Shown here: piece by piece, positions 9,895 to 19,944 of the stretch
Layout: each line of letters begins with the position of its first letter
Numbering within the stretch: position 1 is the first letter of the stretch
NCBI GenBank assembly: GCA_037447605.1
Contig: CM074812.1
Coordinates: forward strand, 1,094,649 to 1,115,885
Direction of reading: 5' to 3'
DNA length: 21,237 nt
Source of the DNA: Zygnema circumcarinatum
Taxonomy: Eukaryota > Streptophyta > Zygnematophyceae > Zygnematales > Zygnemataceae
Program-made: the position numbers and the translations under genes
The notes under the pieces: model-generated
Told to the model about the DNA's origin: nothing
The model's input: the letters and a program-made list of their open reading frames with translations, nothing else
Databases searched by the model: none

Positions 9895-10260
9895 TGATTT
9901 TGATGCACGGCCCCGGAAGCCCTCCTCCGGCGATCTTGGCTACCTTTTATCGACAACGTATTTCCGTCGCCCTTCAGCGTTGCCTCGCTTCTACGCTACT
10001 TCGGCGTGCTGCAGTTGTTGGTGACCGTGTTGGTGGACTTCCGCCGCTCCCTCCTCGCGACGTGCCTCACATCGGTGACCTTCGCGGCTGCTTCTAGGGC
10101 TGCGTTGTTGTGCCTAGGCGTAGTTTTCCGCTCCTAGCTTCGTTTTATTGTGTTTTGGTCCTTTGTGACCAGTCCTTCGTGGTTCCACATTTTGCCTTTA
10201 TCCATGTAAATTTGATGGCCTCGCCATCGCGAGTTCAATGAAAGTTTGCGTTGTTTTAAC
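9895..10260 (+). mobile_element. Possible 3' tail of a 5'-truncated retrotransposon (LINE-like)
   Basis: CpG-rich text grades into a T-rich 3' UTR-like stretch. It ends with a small hairpin GATGGC-CTC-GCCATC (10214-10228) followed by TCAATGAAAGTTTGCG. A hairpin followed by AATGAAA resembles the 3' ends of many plant LINE elements (from memory). There is no reverse transcriptase frame, no clear A tail and no target duplication, so this remains tentative. Confidence 0.3.
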
Positions 10261-10288
10261 AATGGATTTATTATTTACACCATTTTTT

Positions 10289-10381
10289 TTGGCTAGATAC
10301 ACACCTCTTTGGTTAAATAAAAACCTTAAAATCTGACCGGCGAAAATATGTGTATTTAGCCAGAAAAGGTGTGTAAGTAGC
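10289..10381. repeat. Small inverted-repeat element
   Basis: GGCTAGATACACA (10291-10303) is matched in inverse by GGCTAAATACACA (complement of 10349-10361), 12 of 13 positions. A second inverted copy of the CTANNTACACACCT motif lies at about 10366-10378. The stretch could fold into alternative hairpins and may be a miniature element. Confidence 0.6.
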
Positions 10382-11534
10382 TTCCCCGTTAATTTTTCCT
10401 TTCTTGTTTAAAAGAATAAGACACTTCTCCTTTCTTTCTTTGCAATCAAAAATCTTCCTTAACGATTAGAAAGTAGTTAGGGATTCATCAGCAGCTAAGT
10501 GAATTAAATTCAATCCGCGTAGATTATTGCTTTTTTCGTTTACAATGAAAAAGTGGAACAAAGTAGATTTACACGATTGCATCTCTAGCCCAGCCTCGTA
10601 AACGCAGCCAGACGGCCTGAAGCTTTAGCGGCGCAATCGACGATGAAAGTCAAGAGCTTCAAGCAAGGAAACGGCCAATGCTTAAAACGCCTATGCATAT
10701 GCAGGCAAGAGCGCTTATACGGTCAATGCTGTACGATCTGTCAGTTCTTTAAAACTTCATCCAAACAACCATACGGAGATGAAAGCACATGTATGCGGGC
10801 AAGCTGCTGCTCAAGAGAGGTTTCAGCCGAAGACAACGACGAAGTTTTGACCCGATTGTGTAAATCACCGTTTAGGACTAGTGGCGCTTATTACGTTTCA
10901 TGCAGATGCAAGACATCCCTGCAGTGTCGGGTGTGTTTGCACTCAACGATGCAGTGTGTCGGGCTGGCGGCAGCGTGCTGAAACGAGTCTCTTGCAACAG
11001 TGTAATGACGCAAATCGAGAGCTGACTGAAAACATGGATCCTTACTTCCTTTCATACAGTCGTGCCCGTTACGAACTGGTCACAATTTGGCAGGTCATCG
11101 TCAAGCAACAAAAATCACATCCTGCACATGTGCTTCTCGAACAGCCCCTCGACAGTGCACTCCCTTTCCCATGATGCAGTATGAATGACAAAGTTTTGGC
11201 CTCAAATAATGATAAGTACCCATCTGCTGCCCCGCCGACACCTGTACATCCCAGCTGGACTCCTGAAACGACCACTCTCAACGACCTCACGTCAATGCGT
11301 GTGCATTCTGCTGTTGCAATTTCCCAATCATGTCAACCGCTGTCGTTATACCTGCAGTTATCGCCAAAAGGCTTCAGCTAATCACCATTTCGCATACCAA
11401 CTACTGTACTGCAAAACGATAATGCATACAGAACAGATACAGGCACAGGTACGAATTTGCACTGACGATTGGATAAATGAAAATGGAATAGAAAGAAGAA
11501 GAAAGGAAAAGAGAAATGTGACGTAGCACAAACC
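10382..11534. other. Region downstream of HEI10; no gene accepted
   Basis: AT-rich up to about 10560, then mixed. It must hold the HEI10 3' UTR on the minus strand. Two overlapping plus-strand frames (10643-10981 and 10881-11174) show no recognisable domain; the first is merely Cys-rich. I see no tRNA or structured RNA. Confidence 0.4.
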
Positions 11535-13830
11535 TCAACCACTTAGACCCGAGTGTAGTCGTGACGCCACTGGCTTCCTCATTGGTGAAAGAAGCAAGTT
11601 TCGAAGGGCATTGGATGTGTTGCCTGTCGCTGGTGTGAACATGGGGTTAGGGTCTGAGTACTTGAATGAAGGCCCTGGTGCAGACGACCTCTGCGACCTG
11701 TGTGCAAGAGCCGGGCTGGCAACCTCGTTCCTGGCTCTTGTTGCTGGTAAGCCCGGCATATCAAACAATCCTGAGCCAGCGGAGGCTTGCGCAGACCACA
11801 AGTCAGAACCTGGTTCTGGCGTGACTGGCTGGAACGCCTCACGAACCTCTGCAAAGAATTCAGAATTAAGCACCGCTTCAACTATAACATAGTAACTAGT
11901 GCAACATGAGGTGAGACTCCTAAGCCACGAGCCTCCACGTTGTTGTTACTCAGAAAAATAAAACATGGTAACTTTAACAAGTGAAGTCCAGAGCTTACAA
12001 AACGCTTGGTACAGGCTTTTAAAGCAAAATGTCAAACAGTTACCAGCAGGAGTTCTTGGTTTCCGGTCGTCAAATGCATTTGCTGTTGTGAAGTTGTTGA
12101 AATGCGCTGGCCTTCGCATCACTAACTGGTCCTTCGGGACTTGGCCATGTACCCCACGCTTCAGTTGCTCATATTCACCCCGCAGCGACTCATACATTTC
12201 TTCCAGTTTCCGTTTTTGTCTGCCAACAAACATGTCTAAACGCATTTAGCTTCAAACAAGCATGTTTGAATGCATTTTTCCAAATCCGAGAGGATCGAAA
12301 CTCAACAGTCGTTGACATGATTGAACACTCTGAAAAAAGATTGCAAACAGTTTGCCCATTAATCATCAAGAGAGCCTTCTACCAGCGTTCTGAAGTTCAG
12401 CGGGACGGCTTCAGCATCACAAACTGTACCAACTACATTTCAAAGAAAGTACCGAGAAACCTTGAGCGGACGTACTTCACGAGCTATTAGGAATATGGAA
12501 ATATATATCAATCCTTTCTGTAAAAAGCATTCAGCCTGAATGTCCTAACACGTTATCACGCTTGGCAGGAGCAACACAAACATCAACAGTCAAAAAACAA
12601 TGGCAAGAACCACCGACGTCAGAAGAGCTGACAGATGTGAACAAAGCCTGGTCTGTAGCCGCAGCAGACTCACCTCGACTTCTCAGTGTACTTTTCTTGG
12701 AGTTCTTTTTTGTCTTTTGAAAGGCTTTCTTTTTCTTGCTCCAAGACCTGTACTTTCTTCATCGCCTTCTGGTAGGCTCCGTGTACCTGCTCCAGCTTTT
12801 CCATGTACTTTTGCTGCATTTCCTCATACTTCTGCTTTATGTGTACTGCCTTGCTTATTGTTACTTGATTCTCCACGTCCTTCTGTCCGAGCCAAAACAT
12901 GACTCCTTTGAACGCGCTCTTCATGACTGTCCTTCCAGTTAAGGATACCAGTGTAAAGACTTCCACACGTTGCTAATATATGAAGCAGGCTGACAACCTG
13001 AACTCAATACGAACTGAAACTCCGGTACTCAGAAGGCTTTTTGTGACACAAATTCTATTGATGGATACTTCCTTGTGGTGGCGTTCCTGCCATAACCATC
13101 TGCACACGAAACAGCAAATGAAATTGACATTGAATGTGCAAAATTGTCAATTTAAGGCGATCGGGTGCAGCACATGTTGAAACAGGTCTAAAAAATTGCA
13201 GATGATGTACTTATCGAGCTTCAAGTTATAGCGAGATCTGTCTTTCTGAAACTCTTTGTAATGACCTGAAGACACACATGTTACATGCCAGCCTATGGTC
13301 TGAAGGTCGAATTTTCGTTCAGAGCTACTGCCTGCAAGCAGTAGTCTTAGTTCAAAGGCATTCGGATCTCACATTGACCCAGTCATCGTTGGGATTTAAC
13401 TCCACTGCTTTCATGTTGCTGCATCGAGAAAATGTATAAATCAGGTTTTTGCAGGTTGTTGAATCAGGTAATCAGGTTATTGTCAGGTCAGGCTCAAATT
13501 TAGTTCCGGAATAATGCGAGGAAAAGTTGCAGAATGACTGCCTTGACTGCCTTCAAAATTAATCTGTGCTGAAAATGACCAGCTGAAACTTGACGTGCCT
13601 CTTTGATAAAAGTTGCTCGCACATCGGACAGGTTGCATCAGAAGTCAATAACTTGCTGGCGTCATCGGTGCCTAACTGAGATTCAAGGTTCAAACTGTTG
13701 AAATAACCAAGAAAATCAGCAAAGGATAAAGCGAACACAACAACTACAAGCAATGGATACAAAAGATGTGGCCACACGTAGTTGCTATGGCCCGTCCATC
13801 AAGCGTCCTCCAACACGAGTTGCACTTCAT
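11535..13830 (-). CDS. HEI10: HEI10 meiotic crossover RING protein (CCNB1IP1 homologue), six exons
   Basis: HEI10 is a RING-type SUMO/ubiquitin ligase-like protein that gathers at recombination sites on the synaptonemal complex and promotes class I crossovers. Exons on minus: 13830-13761, 13671-13599, 13418-13373, 12972-12674, 12219-12044 and 11875-11535; 334 aa, against about 304 in Arabidopsis. RING residues visible: C3, C6, C19, H21, C24, C38 and C41 (MKCNSCWR, TTCGHIFC, CPMCEQLLSK). Then come AVELNPNDDWVN, a block TVMKSAFKGVMFWLGQKD, a coiled coil (KYEEMQQKYMEKLEQVHGAY through QKRKLEEMYESLRGEYEQLK, residues about 95-185), and the conserved tail with LRNLLLSPMRKP. Phases agree throughout, but intron 2 needs a GC donor (AAGAG then GCACGT). 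Exon 4 may start with a few extra residues relative to relatives, so a micro-exon there is possible. Confidence 0.95.
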
Positions 13831-15446
13831 AGCATCCTGTCAACCCTGTCATCATGAGCAAACTTCAAATTAAAGAACTGTCATATTTCGACTTGTCAAG
13901 AGCCAATGCCTGTTGCAAATCCCCCGTAAAATTCCCCAATCCTACATTTACAGCATCCTGCACACCACGGCAACGTCACCACAATACAGATAAGCATCCT
14001 TCCTGTCATGCATATCAGAATGTGCATGCCATTCACCTTGCAAGAGTTGCTGAGTCCTGCAAGCTGTCGCGCCCGCCGGCGCTGCGCTGCGCTGCGCGGG
14101 GCCGTCAGTGCCGGGCCTGCACGCGGCGCCAACGTTTGGGCCGACCCCGCTCGCGGCACTCGCAACCTTGTAAACAATATACGGAACTTTTCAAATTTTC
14201 GGCCACAGAGTCGCAGTTCAGTGCAGTTCCCTGCGACGTTTCGTATGGCGATTTACAGGAAGTGCATCAGTTCCAGTACCCAGCAACTGAACTATGTAGC
14301 ATATACCGTGCTCGTACATCGACCGTATATATTCGTCTGGACCGCACAGTAGTAGCTACAAACCTTCGGAAGCTGCAAACCACAAACCGCAAACCGCGGA
14401 CCGTCCGCGCGTTTGTCACCTGCCGAGCAGACGTGGCCCGGCTCCACAGAGGCAAACGAAGAACAAGGGCTCTCTTTTGGGCATTAATAAGTGTAGCGAA
14501 ACCACGAAGCGGAATTCTATGAGATGGGGCATGAGAGAGAGTCAAAGAGAGTCTCGAACAATCAGACGCAGAACTTTTTTGTCTCTGATGGGAGTGCAAA
14601 GACGCGACAACTTTCGGAAAGTTGAGCAACCAGAAGCATCATTTGACTCAGACCGCGGGCAGCCACCAACACCTTAAGGAAGAAAGACTATCTTTGAAGA
14701 TGAAGGTTCAGTGAGCATAACCGACTTCAGTTCTTCAACTGATAATTAGTTGCCAGACATCATTCATAGTCATCCACCTACGGTGGGCAAGTCTGAAACT
14801 GACGTGCTCTTTATTTCAGGAAGACATTCAAATTGCCAGTTTCCTCATTAAATTAAGAAGAAGTAATTCTCTATTAAATCTAATTAGAAATAGGCATTCT
14901 TTTGGTGCACTTCCTAGGAAGATAGCTTAACGAGAGAAAGATGACATCGAACGACCCTGTCTGACAGCGACAAAACGAAGAAGGGGCAGGAAAGTGAACA
15001 TCTCAGAACAGAACGTTCCATGTTCATCGGTGATACAAGAAACCCTAATACCAACTCCAAGGAGACGGACCCTGCCGGGCTGGAGGAGAAGCAAAGAGCT
15101 ATTATTACATCTACGAGAAAAAGTCTCACTAATTACGAGTGCACAGACACTCTCATTTGACGTACTCCCCGACGGCTGCACAGAAACACAGTGTGTCTCC
15201 AACGCCTCAGGCCTCAGCGTGCAAACTCTACCCTGCACCATACGCACAAATACATGAAAGTACGAGTTCGGAACTCTTTTAAAACCTAGATTATTAGGCC
15301 CGGACATAGTCGAGAAGCAGTTGATGTCCGAGCAGGCGCATCTCAAGCAGCGAGGTTCGCCTGCCACAGCCCCTCACCACCTTGGCCTTCGCCGCAGTAA
15401 CAGAACAACTCCTACTCTTTGCTGAAGCCACTGCAGGCTGCAGCCT
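13831..15446. other. HEI10 promoter side and VTC2 3' flank; no gene accepted
   Basis: The part next to 13830 is the HEI10 leader and promoter, with a CpG-rich patch at about 14067-14160 that includes a GCGCT tandem at 14079-14097. The part below 15446 is the VTC2 3' UTR. On the minus strand an AATAAA lies at 14815-14810, about 630 nt after the VTC2 stop. Long frames on plus (13854-14522) and minus (14927-15367) show no family features. Confidence 0.4.
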
Positions 15447-17860
15447 TTAAGGCACTACTTGATCAAACGGCTTCTCACACTTAGGGGACCAGTCACTTTC
15501 AAAACTTCGAAGCGGGACAACGACCTGCTCATTCTCAGCAGATCGGACGAGGGGAGTAGGGTAAAACCCCTCCAACATTTTCGGCAGGGACTCCTTCAAG
15601 GCCTTGTCTGCTTCATCGAGACAGAGCTGCTTCACTTCTCGGAAACGTTCCTGTGAAAGAGAAACTTCTGCCAGCAGCCGCCAGGCATTCTCTTGTGTGG
15701 CCTGCTCATAGTCTTCTCTGCGCTTCAAGACAATATGGCCACTTATTTCCCAGACCGCCGGATTCACTTGGCAGTCGAGGAGCTCTTGGGGGACTTCATT
15801 GCGTGCCTGTTTCTCCGCAAAGCACTGCAACATATGCAACAGGGAAAGCGGGTCAGGTCACTAAAACCCTCTATCAACTTCGAATGGATGAACTTGAACA
15901 GATCTGTCAGTTGACAAAGCACACTAGTACATGGTAGCAGCTCAAGATCTACACAATAGTTATCTACCATTCGAACAACAGCAGCAGTAGAACCTCTCAA
16001 ATTATGAAAACATATACTGAAGTGGCTCACCTGCGGCATCAGGAATACGCGTGCTCCGCGATCCGCAATGAGCAGATTGAATGGGATGTTGCGATGCTCC
16101 AAAGCTTGGCATGCCGCTGCAACGGCCACTGCTATTTCTTCGAGACTGTGCTCCACCTCATATACAAGGGCCCGAACAGGGTACTCCCGAAGACTAGAAA
16201 TTTTCAGGCTGGCGTTTCTCCTCTTCTTGCAAATCTGTACAGTTGGTGCGCGCTCAATAGGGAATGGCGCGTCCAGATAGTACGCCTGTAAATCCAAGAC
16301 AGAATTACTATGAGAAAGAGAGTTTCCCACAGATACAGCGAGAACACGGCGAGAAGGGGCGATTCGTGAGATCAGGTAAGGCTTCCCCTCTATCTGCTCG
16401 GCTTACCTGGAAGTGAAGCTGGTTTATGGTAGCGAATGCGCCCAAGCTGTTATATCCAAGACGGAAGTATGGATTGTCAGCTTCTACCGCCATATGCAGC
16501 GCTAGCAGCAGAGTGTCTGCCTGAATGCGCTGCTGAAGGTAGTCAAGTACACGAGGAACAAGAAGAACATGCCCATACTCAATGGGACTCACCTGCACAT
16601 GACAAGGGAACAGATGTAAGATGGGACGCAGCATGGCCAAACCTATCACTTCTCATGTGCCTGTCAAATACCAATAACAACTCGCCCATTGTAATTTCTA
16701 CTCAGCTTAACAAGAAGAAGAAGAAGCAAGTCTAACGGATGTAGGTTGTAATGAATTGACTGAGTTACTGAGACTAGCTATTGGTGCGATCAGCCTTGCA
16801 GAGTAAATACAATGCTTGAGCTCATCAATGAACTCATTCGACAGAGAGGCTGCAACATCATGAAGGTTGCAAAACAATGAAGTTCGAAGAGCATACATTG
16901 ATAACCACCACATTTGGACTCTCGGTGATGCTCGAGTTCTCATCATATGTGCTCTTTCCATCCTCGCTCTCCTCAAATCGGAAAAGGACTTCGTTCAACC
17001 CCACTTTTGTGAAATTGAACTTTGAACGGTCAAAGTCCTGGAGGACTTGATCAACCCTGAACTCAGTCGGGCGCTTCTTCAGATGCCTCCCCTCATTCAA
17101 TTGGGCTACGAAGCCATACCTCCCCGGGAGAACCTGTTGATCAATACAGACAAGGAGTTTCAAATCAGAACGCTTCAAATTACTGTTGTACATCTGAACT
17201 CAACAAGGGGCCTCTCTACCTACTCAAATTACTCAGCTCGATGCAAAGAAGAGCCACTTGAATCGTTGAGGTGGAAATGATAACTGATAATGTCCAGGAA
17301 GAGGGATCAAGCAGATATCCTCTTCACTGCAACATTTGAGGAAGTCAAGTGTAAACTAACTCACTTTGGTCTCACAGGCAGTGACATCATATCGAAAAAG
17401 CCCTCGTTCCATGCGATCCTCCCACTGCCATCCAGAAACAGACCTGAACTCATCAGCATACCTGCAGAGTACCCGAGCTCAACGAATAAGAAAAAATCGA
17501 CCTCCACATTGACAGGCATTTCCTAACCTGAACTAAATTAGCCTTGATTCCACTACAGAATGATAGTACATGAATAAGAATTCACATAGACTGAAAAACT
17601 AACCGGATACAAATAATCATATGATGAGCTACCTGGGCAAGGAGGAGAGAATCCAAAAAGCTTTTCTCCTCGTCCTCAGAATCGCTCGAACCGTCGTTGC
17701 TTCCACCTTCGTCAGCATTATAAACGTCTGGGACTGTCTGAAGGTTGCCGAACGAGCGGACCCGTTTAAATTTAATTGAAAACCGCCGCGCAAAGCTGTA
17801 GACAGGAAGTTTTGCCCCTACACCAGCAGCACAGACTCCAACGAGTGAGACTTCAATCAT
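15447..17860 (-). CDS. VTC2: GDP-L-galactose phosphorylase (ascorbate biosynthesis), six exons
   Basis: Converts GDP-L-galactose and phosphate to L-galactose 1-phosphate and GDP, the controlling step of the Smirnoff-Wheeler ascorbate pathway (HIT superfamily). Exons on minus: 17860-17633, 17424-17365, 17133-16897, 16592-16407, 16285-16031 and 15824-15447; 447 aa, close to the 442 of Arabidopsis VTC2; every junction is phase 0 with GT-AG. Conserved blocks: WEDRMERGLFRYDVTACETK (whole exon 2), GRYGFVAQLNEGRHLKKRPT, SPIEYGHVLLVPRVLDYLQQ, YFRLGYNSLGAFATINQLHF, and NPAVWEISGHIVLKRREDYE in exon 6. The catalytic histidine is H235. The residue two before it, His in VTC2 as I recall it, is Gln233 here. 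An in-frame TAG 12 nt upstream supports ATG 17860 as the start. The leader carries a long non-AUG upstream frame. Confidence 0.96.
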
Positions 17861-18605
17861 TGGAGAAACCTAATCAGCCAGGACGAGGGTGAAGTTTGAA
17901 GCGCCTATCCAAGCTACTAGTTGCAGAACTAACATCCCATCTGTGCCTTATGCTGCAGGCCGCAACCTGGCAGGCGGAGCAATAGGCCTGCTACTGCTAC
18001 CACAGACTTCCAGAGAAACATGGCTGGCAAGCACAACGCAAAGCGGAAACGCGCATGAGCTCACCCAGTAAGCAGCAGGTTCCAAGGCAGTCCTTCCCAC
18101 AGACCGCCGAGTCGTCCTGATTGAGTGAAAGAAGCGTCGGAACCCTCCGAATGGTCAACATCGTGCCTCTCGTTCGTGTCCTCCTCTAACCTAATCTAGC
18201 CCCTAACTCCGCTCCTGCAGGCTCTCTTGCAAGAGAGGAGCGCAGAGGAGAAGGACCAGCGACCCCCGCCCGCCAAATAGGTCAAGTCCGAAGGACAGCC
18301 CCCCTCCGACGGCGTAGCTCCCCTCCCCCCGTGTGCAGAGTGAGTGCTCAGCAAGCCCCTCTCTACGCCAAAGATGAGGTCATGGCGGTGGGGGCACACC
18401 CGCGGGCAGTGAAGAATCGCCGTGATGTCAATGTGAGGGCACAGACCGGACCCAAGGGCCGGCCAGTGCAAGATATGGACGGGTCGACTCTCTCTCACTC
18501 CCGCTCTCCCCTCTCTCTTTCTACCTCACACCTCAGCCTTAAACTAATCCTTCAAGTTCGGATAGTCGAATCAGAATAGAGTGAGACTTCCTCCTGAATG
18601 CACAA
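17861..18605 (-). promoter_or_regulatory. Long VTC2 5' leader
   Basis: From a likely transcription start near 18600 to the ATG at 17860 is about 745 nt. It contains the non-AUG upstream frame (18525-18196) and several short AUG frames between that frame and the main start, for example one opening at 18033 with a hydrophobic 29-codon product. Some of this interval could be a leader intron; I could not decide that from sequence. Confidence 0.6.
18196..18525 (-). promoter_or_regulatory. Candidate conserved non-AUG uORF of VTC2/GGP
   Basis: The frame is open from just after a TGA at 18528-18526 to a TAG ending at 18196, about 109 codons, with no ATG. Near-cognate codons include GTG at 18498, CTG in the GSGLCPH segment and an ACG in DITAIL. 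The peptide has protein-like, Cys/His/Pro-rich content (HWPALGSGLCPHID, then LHCPRVCPHRHD, then GLLSTHSAHGG). Plant GGP mRNAs are known to carry a conserved uORF starting at a non-AUG codon (ACG) that represses translation when ascorbate is high. Position, strand and lack of ATG all fit; identity of the peptide needs alignment. Confidence 0.65.
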
Positions 18606-18623
18606 ACTTACTACAAACGCCCC

Positions 18624-18647
18624 CAGCTGTAATATATATAGCAGCTG
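18624..18647 (-). promoter_or_regulatory. Probable VTC2 TATA box inside a CAGCTG-flanked palindrome
   Basis: On the minus strand CTATATATATTAC (18642-18630) is flanked on both sides by CAGCTG. A start about 30 nt downstream (near 18600) would place the upstream frame wholly within the transcript. The TATA itself is nearly symmetrical, so its direction rests on context. Confidence 0.5.
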
Positions 18648-19049
18648 TTGGGAGGGAGAGCGAGAAGGAGGGAGGGAGGGAGCGAGGAAGAGGGTGTGGT
18701 AGTGACAGGAAGGCGGCAGGAGGCTTCCTGGTGGGCAGCGGCGCGGCGGCTGATGGATGATGTACTGTGGGGGCCGCGGAACGGCGGATCCATGCGGGGA
18801 GCGTTCCGTTACGTACGCTCGTGCGATCCACCTGGCGTGACTGGTGGTCGGGAACCGGAGCGAAAGAAAAAGTACACGGCAAGTTTCGTTAGGGCGACTC
18901 GAATTTAACCAAATCGTACGGACCGTGGTAATTAGAAGAGGTCAACAGTCGCAAGGAAATCGCACTGTTTCAGAGTACTCGTCTCGACGTCGAATGCTTT
19001 GAAGTGAAAAGCTGGTGATATTCTGAGTTTGACGGGGCCTATCGGAGAT

Positions 19050-19062
19050 TGACACGTGGCGA
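19050..19062. promoter_or_regulatory. G-box block, copy 1
   Basis: TGACACGTGGCGA occurs here and again at 19945-19957, identical over 13 bp. CACGTG flanked this way is an optimal G-box/ABRE for plant bZIP factors. It lies about 450 bp upstream of the predicted VTC2 start. Confidence 0.6.
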
Positions 19063-19144
19063 GCGCGCAGCCGCGCGCGTCTGGTAGGCGCGTGCCTGCC
19101 GACGCGGCCGCCGGGCGGCCAAGGGCCAAAAGCGGAGATTGTTT

Positions 19145-19299
19145 TGACGGGACCGCGGGCAAGGGCAGGCCCAAAAGAAGATTCCCGCGGGACGGGCATC
19201 GCAGAAAAGGAATTCGGTAGATTTTTTTGACGGGACCGCGGGCAGGGGCAGGCCCAAAAGAAGATTCCCGCGAGACGGGCATCACACAAAAGGAATTCG
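19145..19299. repeat. Two tandem copies of a 72-bp segment, period 83 bp
   Basis: Copy 1 (19145-19216) and copy 2 (19228-19299) start TGACGGGACCGCGGGCA and end GGAATTCG, with about 4 differences in 72. The 11-bp spacer differs. A related TTGACGGGGCC near 19029 may be an older remnant. GC-rich and upstream of VTC2. Confidence 0.9.
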
Positions 19300-19413
19300 C
19301 ATCATTCAGGGGCCGCCACGTCACTCACCGAGGCTCGACTCCAGGCAGACAACGTGGCGAGATATGAGTGGCGGAGGGCGTGTGGCAGGACTGGCCCGGA
19401 AGTTTGAACGGGG

Positions 19414-19445
19414 GTGTGAATGTACGGCTGGCCGTACGTTCACAC
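19414..19445. repeat. 32-bp near-perfect palindrome
   Basis: GTGTGAATGTACGGC, a TG spacer, then GCCGTACGTTCACAC: 15-bp arms with one mismatch. It may be a binding site for a dimeric factor, a cruciform, or the collapsed ends of a deleted inverted-repeat element. An ACACGTGG box overlaps its right edge. Confidence 0.9.
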
Positions 19446-19944
19446 GTGGAATCTCAACGGACGGAAGGGCGGGGAGGGTGGGGATGTACGAAGGATCGGG
19501 AATCGGATCTGAGTGAGCTGGCAGGCCACCTCAGACACGGCGGAAAGATCTTGAATTTTTGGACTCTAGCGGCCGCCCAGCGACGCTGGGGACCGTTAGG
19601 ACTCCCGGGCAGGCCGCCTTTCAAGTTCGAGATTTCAAACTGAGAGTCAGTGTCGCGCTGGGCGTTCGCTGTTGTTAAAAACTGTCATGTGAACATGTGA
19701 AGGGGGTTTTATGTCATAAAACAGCGTTTTACAGCTCCAGTATCTGTACATATAACCCGAGGAAGCAGTTACGAAGCCACAAATCATGCCATCATGGAGA
19801 CGAACATGTGCGGGTCCTATCACAGAACCCGCGACCCGCTGCGTCGTCCAATCATCGCTTACCACGTGGTCTCCGTCGATTGGCTCCGAGCTCGGCGGTC
19901 CTGCCGAGACGGTCGACGGCGCGGCACCGCTCCGGTCATCAGGG

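Noticed and set aside
8916-9956. Many overlapping reading frames on both strands (up to 168 codons)
   Set aside because: They all lie on the palindrome array. The palindrome has no stop codon and the 42-bp period is divisible by three, so all six frames stay open and give near-identical Gly/Asn/Trp-rich repeats. Not a gene.
10643-11174. Two overlapping plus-strand frames, one Cys-rich
   Set aside because: The Cys spacing fits no zinc-binding family I know, the frames overlap each other, and the region is antisense to the HEI10 3' flank.
13854-14522. 222-codon plus-strand frame
   Set aside because: It overlaps the HEI10 leader/promoter on the other strand, is Arg/Thr-rich without any family motif, and crosses the CpG-rich patch. 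Treated as chance.
14927-15367. 146-codon minus-strand frame downstream of VTC2
   Set aside because: Lies in the probable VTC2 3' UTR; no domain or splice context recognised.
18571-18882. 103-codon minus-strand frame upstream of VTC2
   Set aside because: Pro/Ser-rich translation of a GA/CT microsatellite that spans the predicted TATA box; no conserved features.
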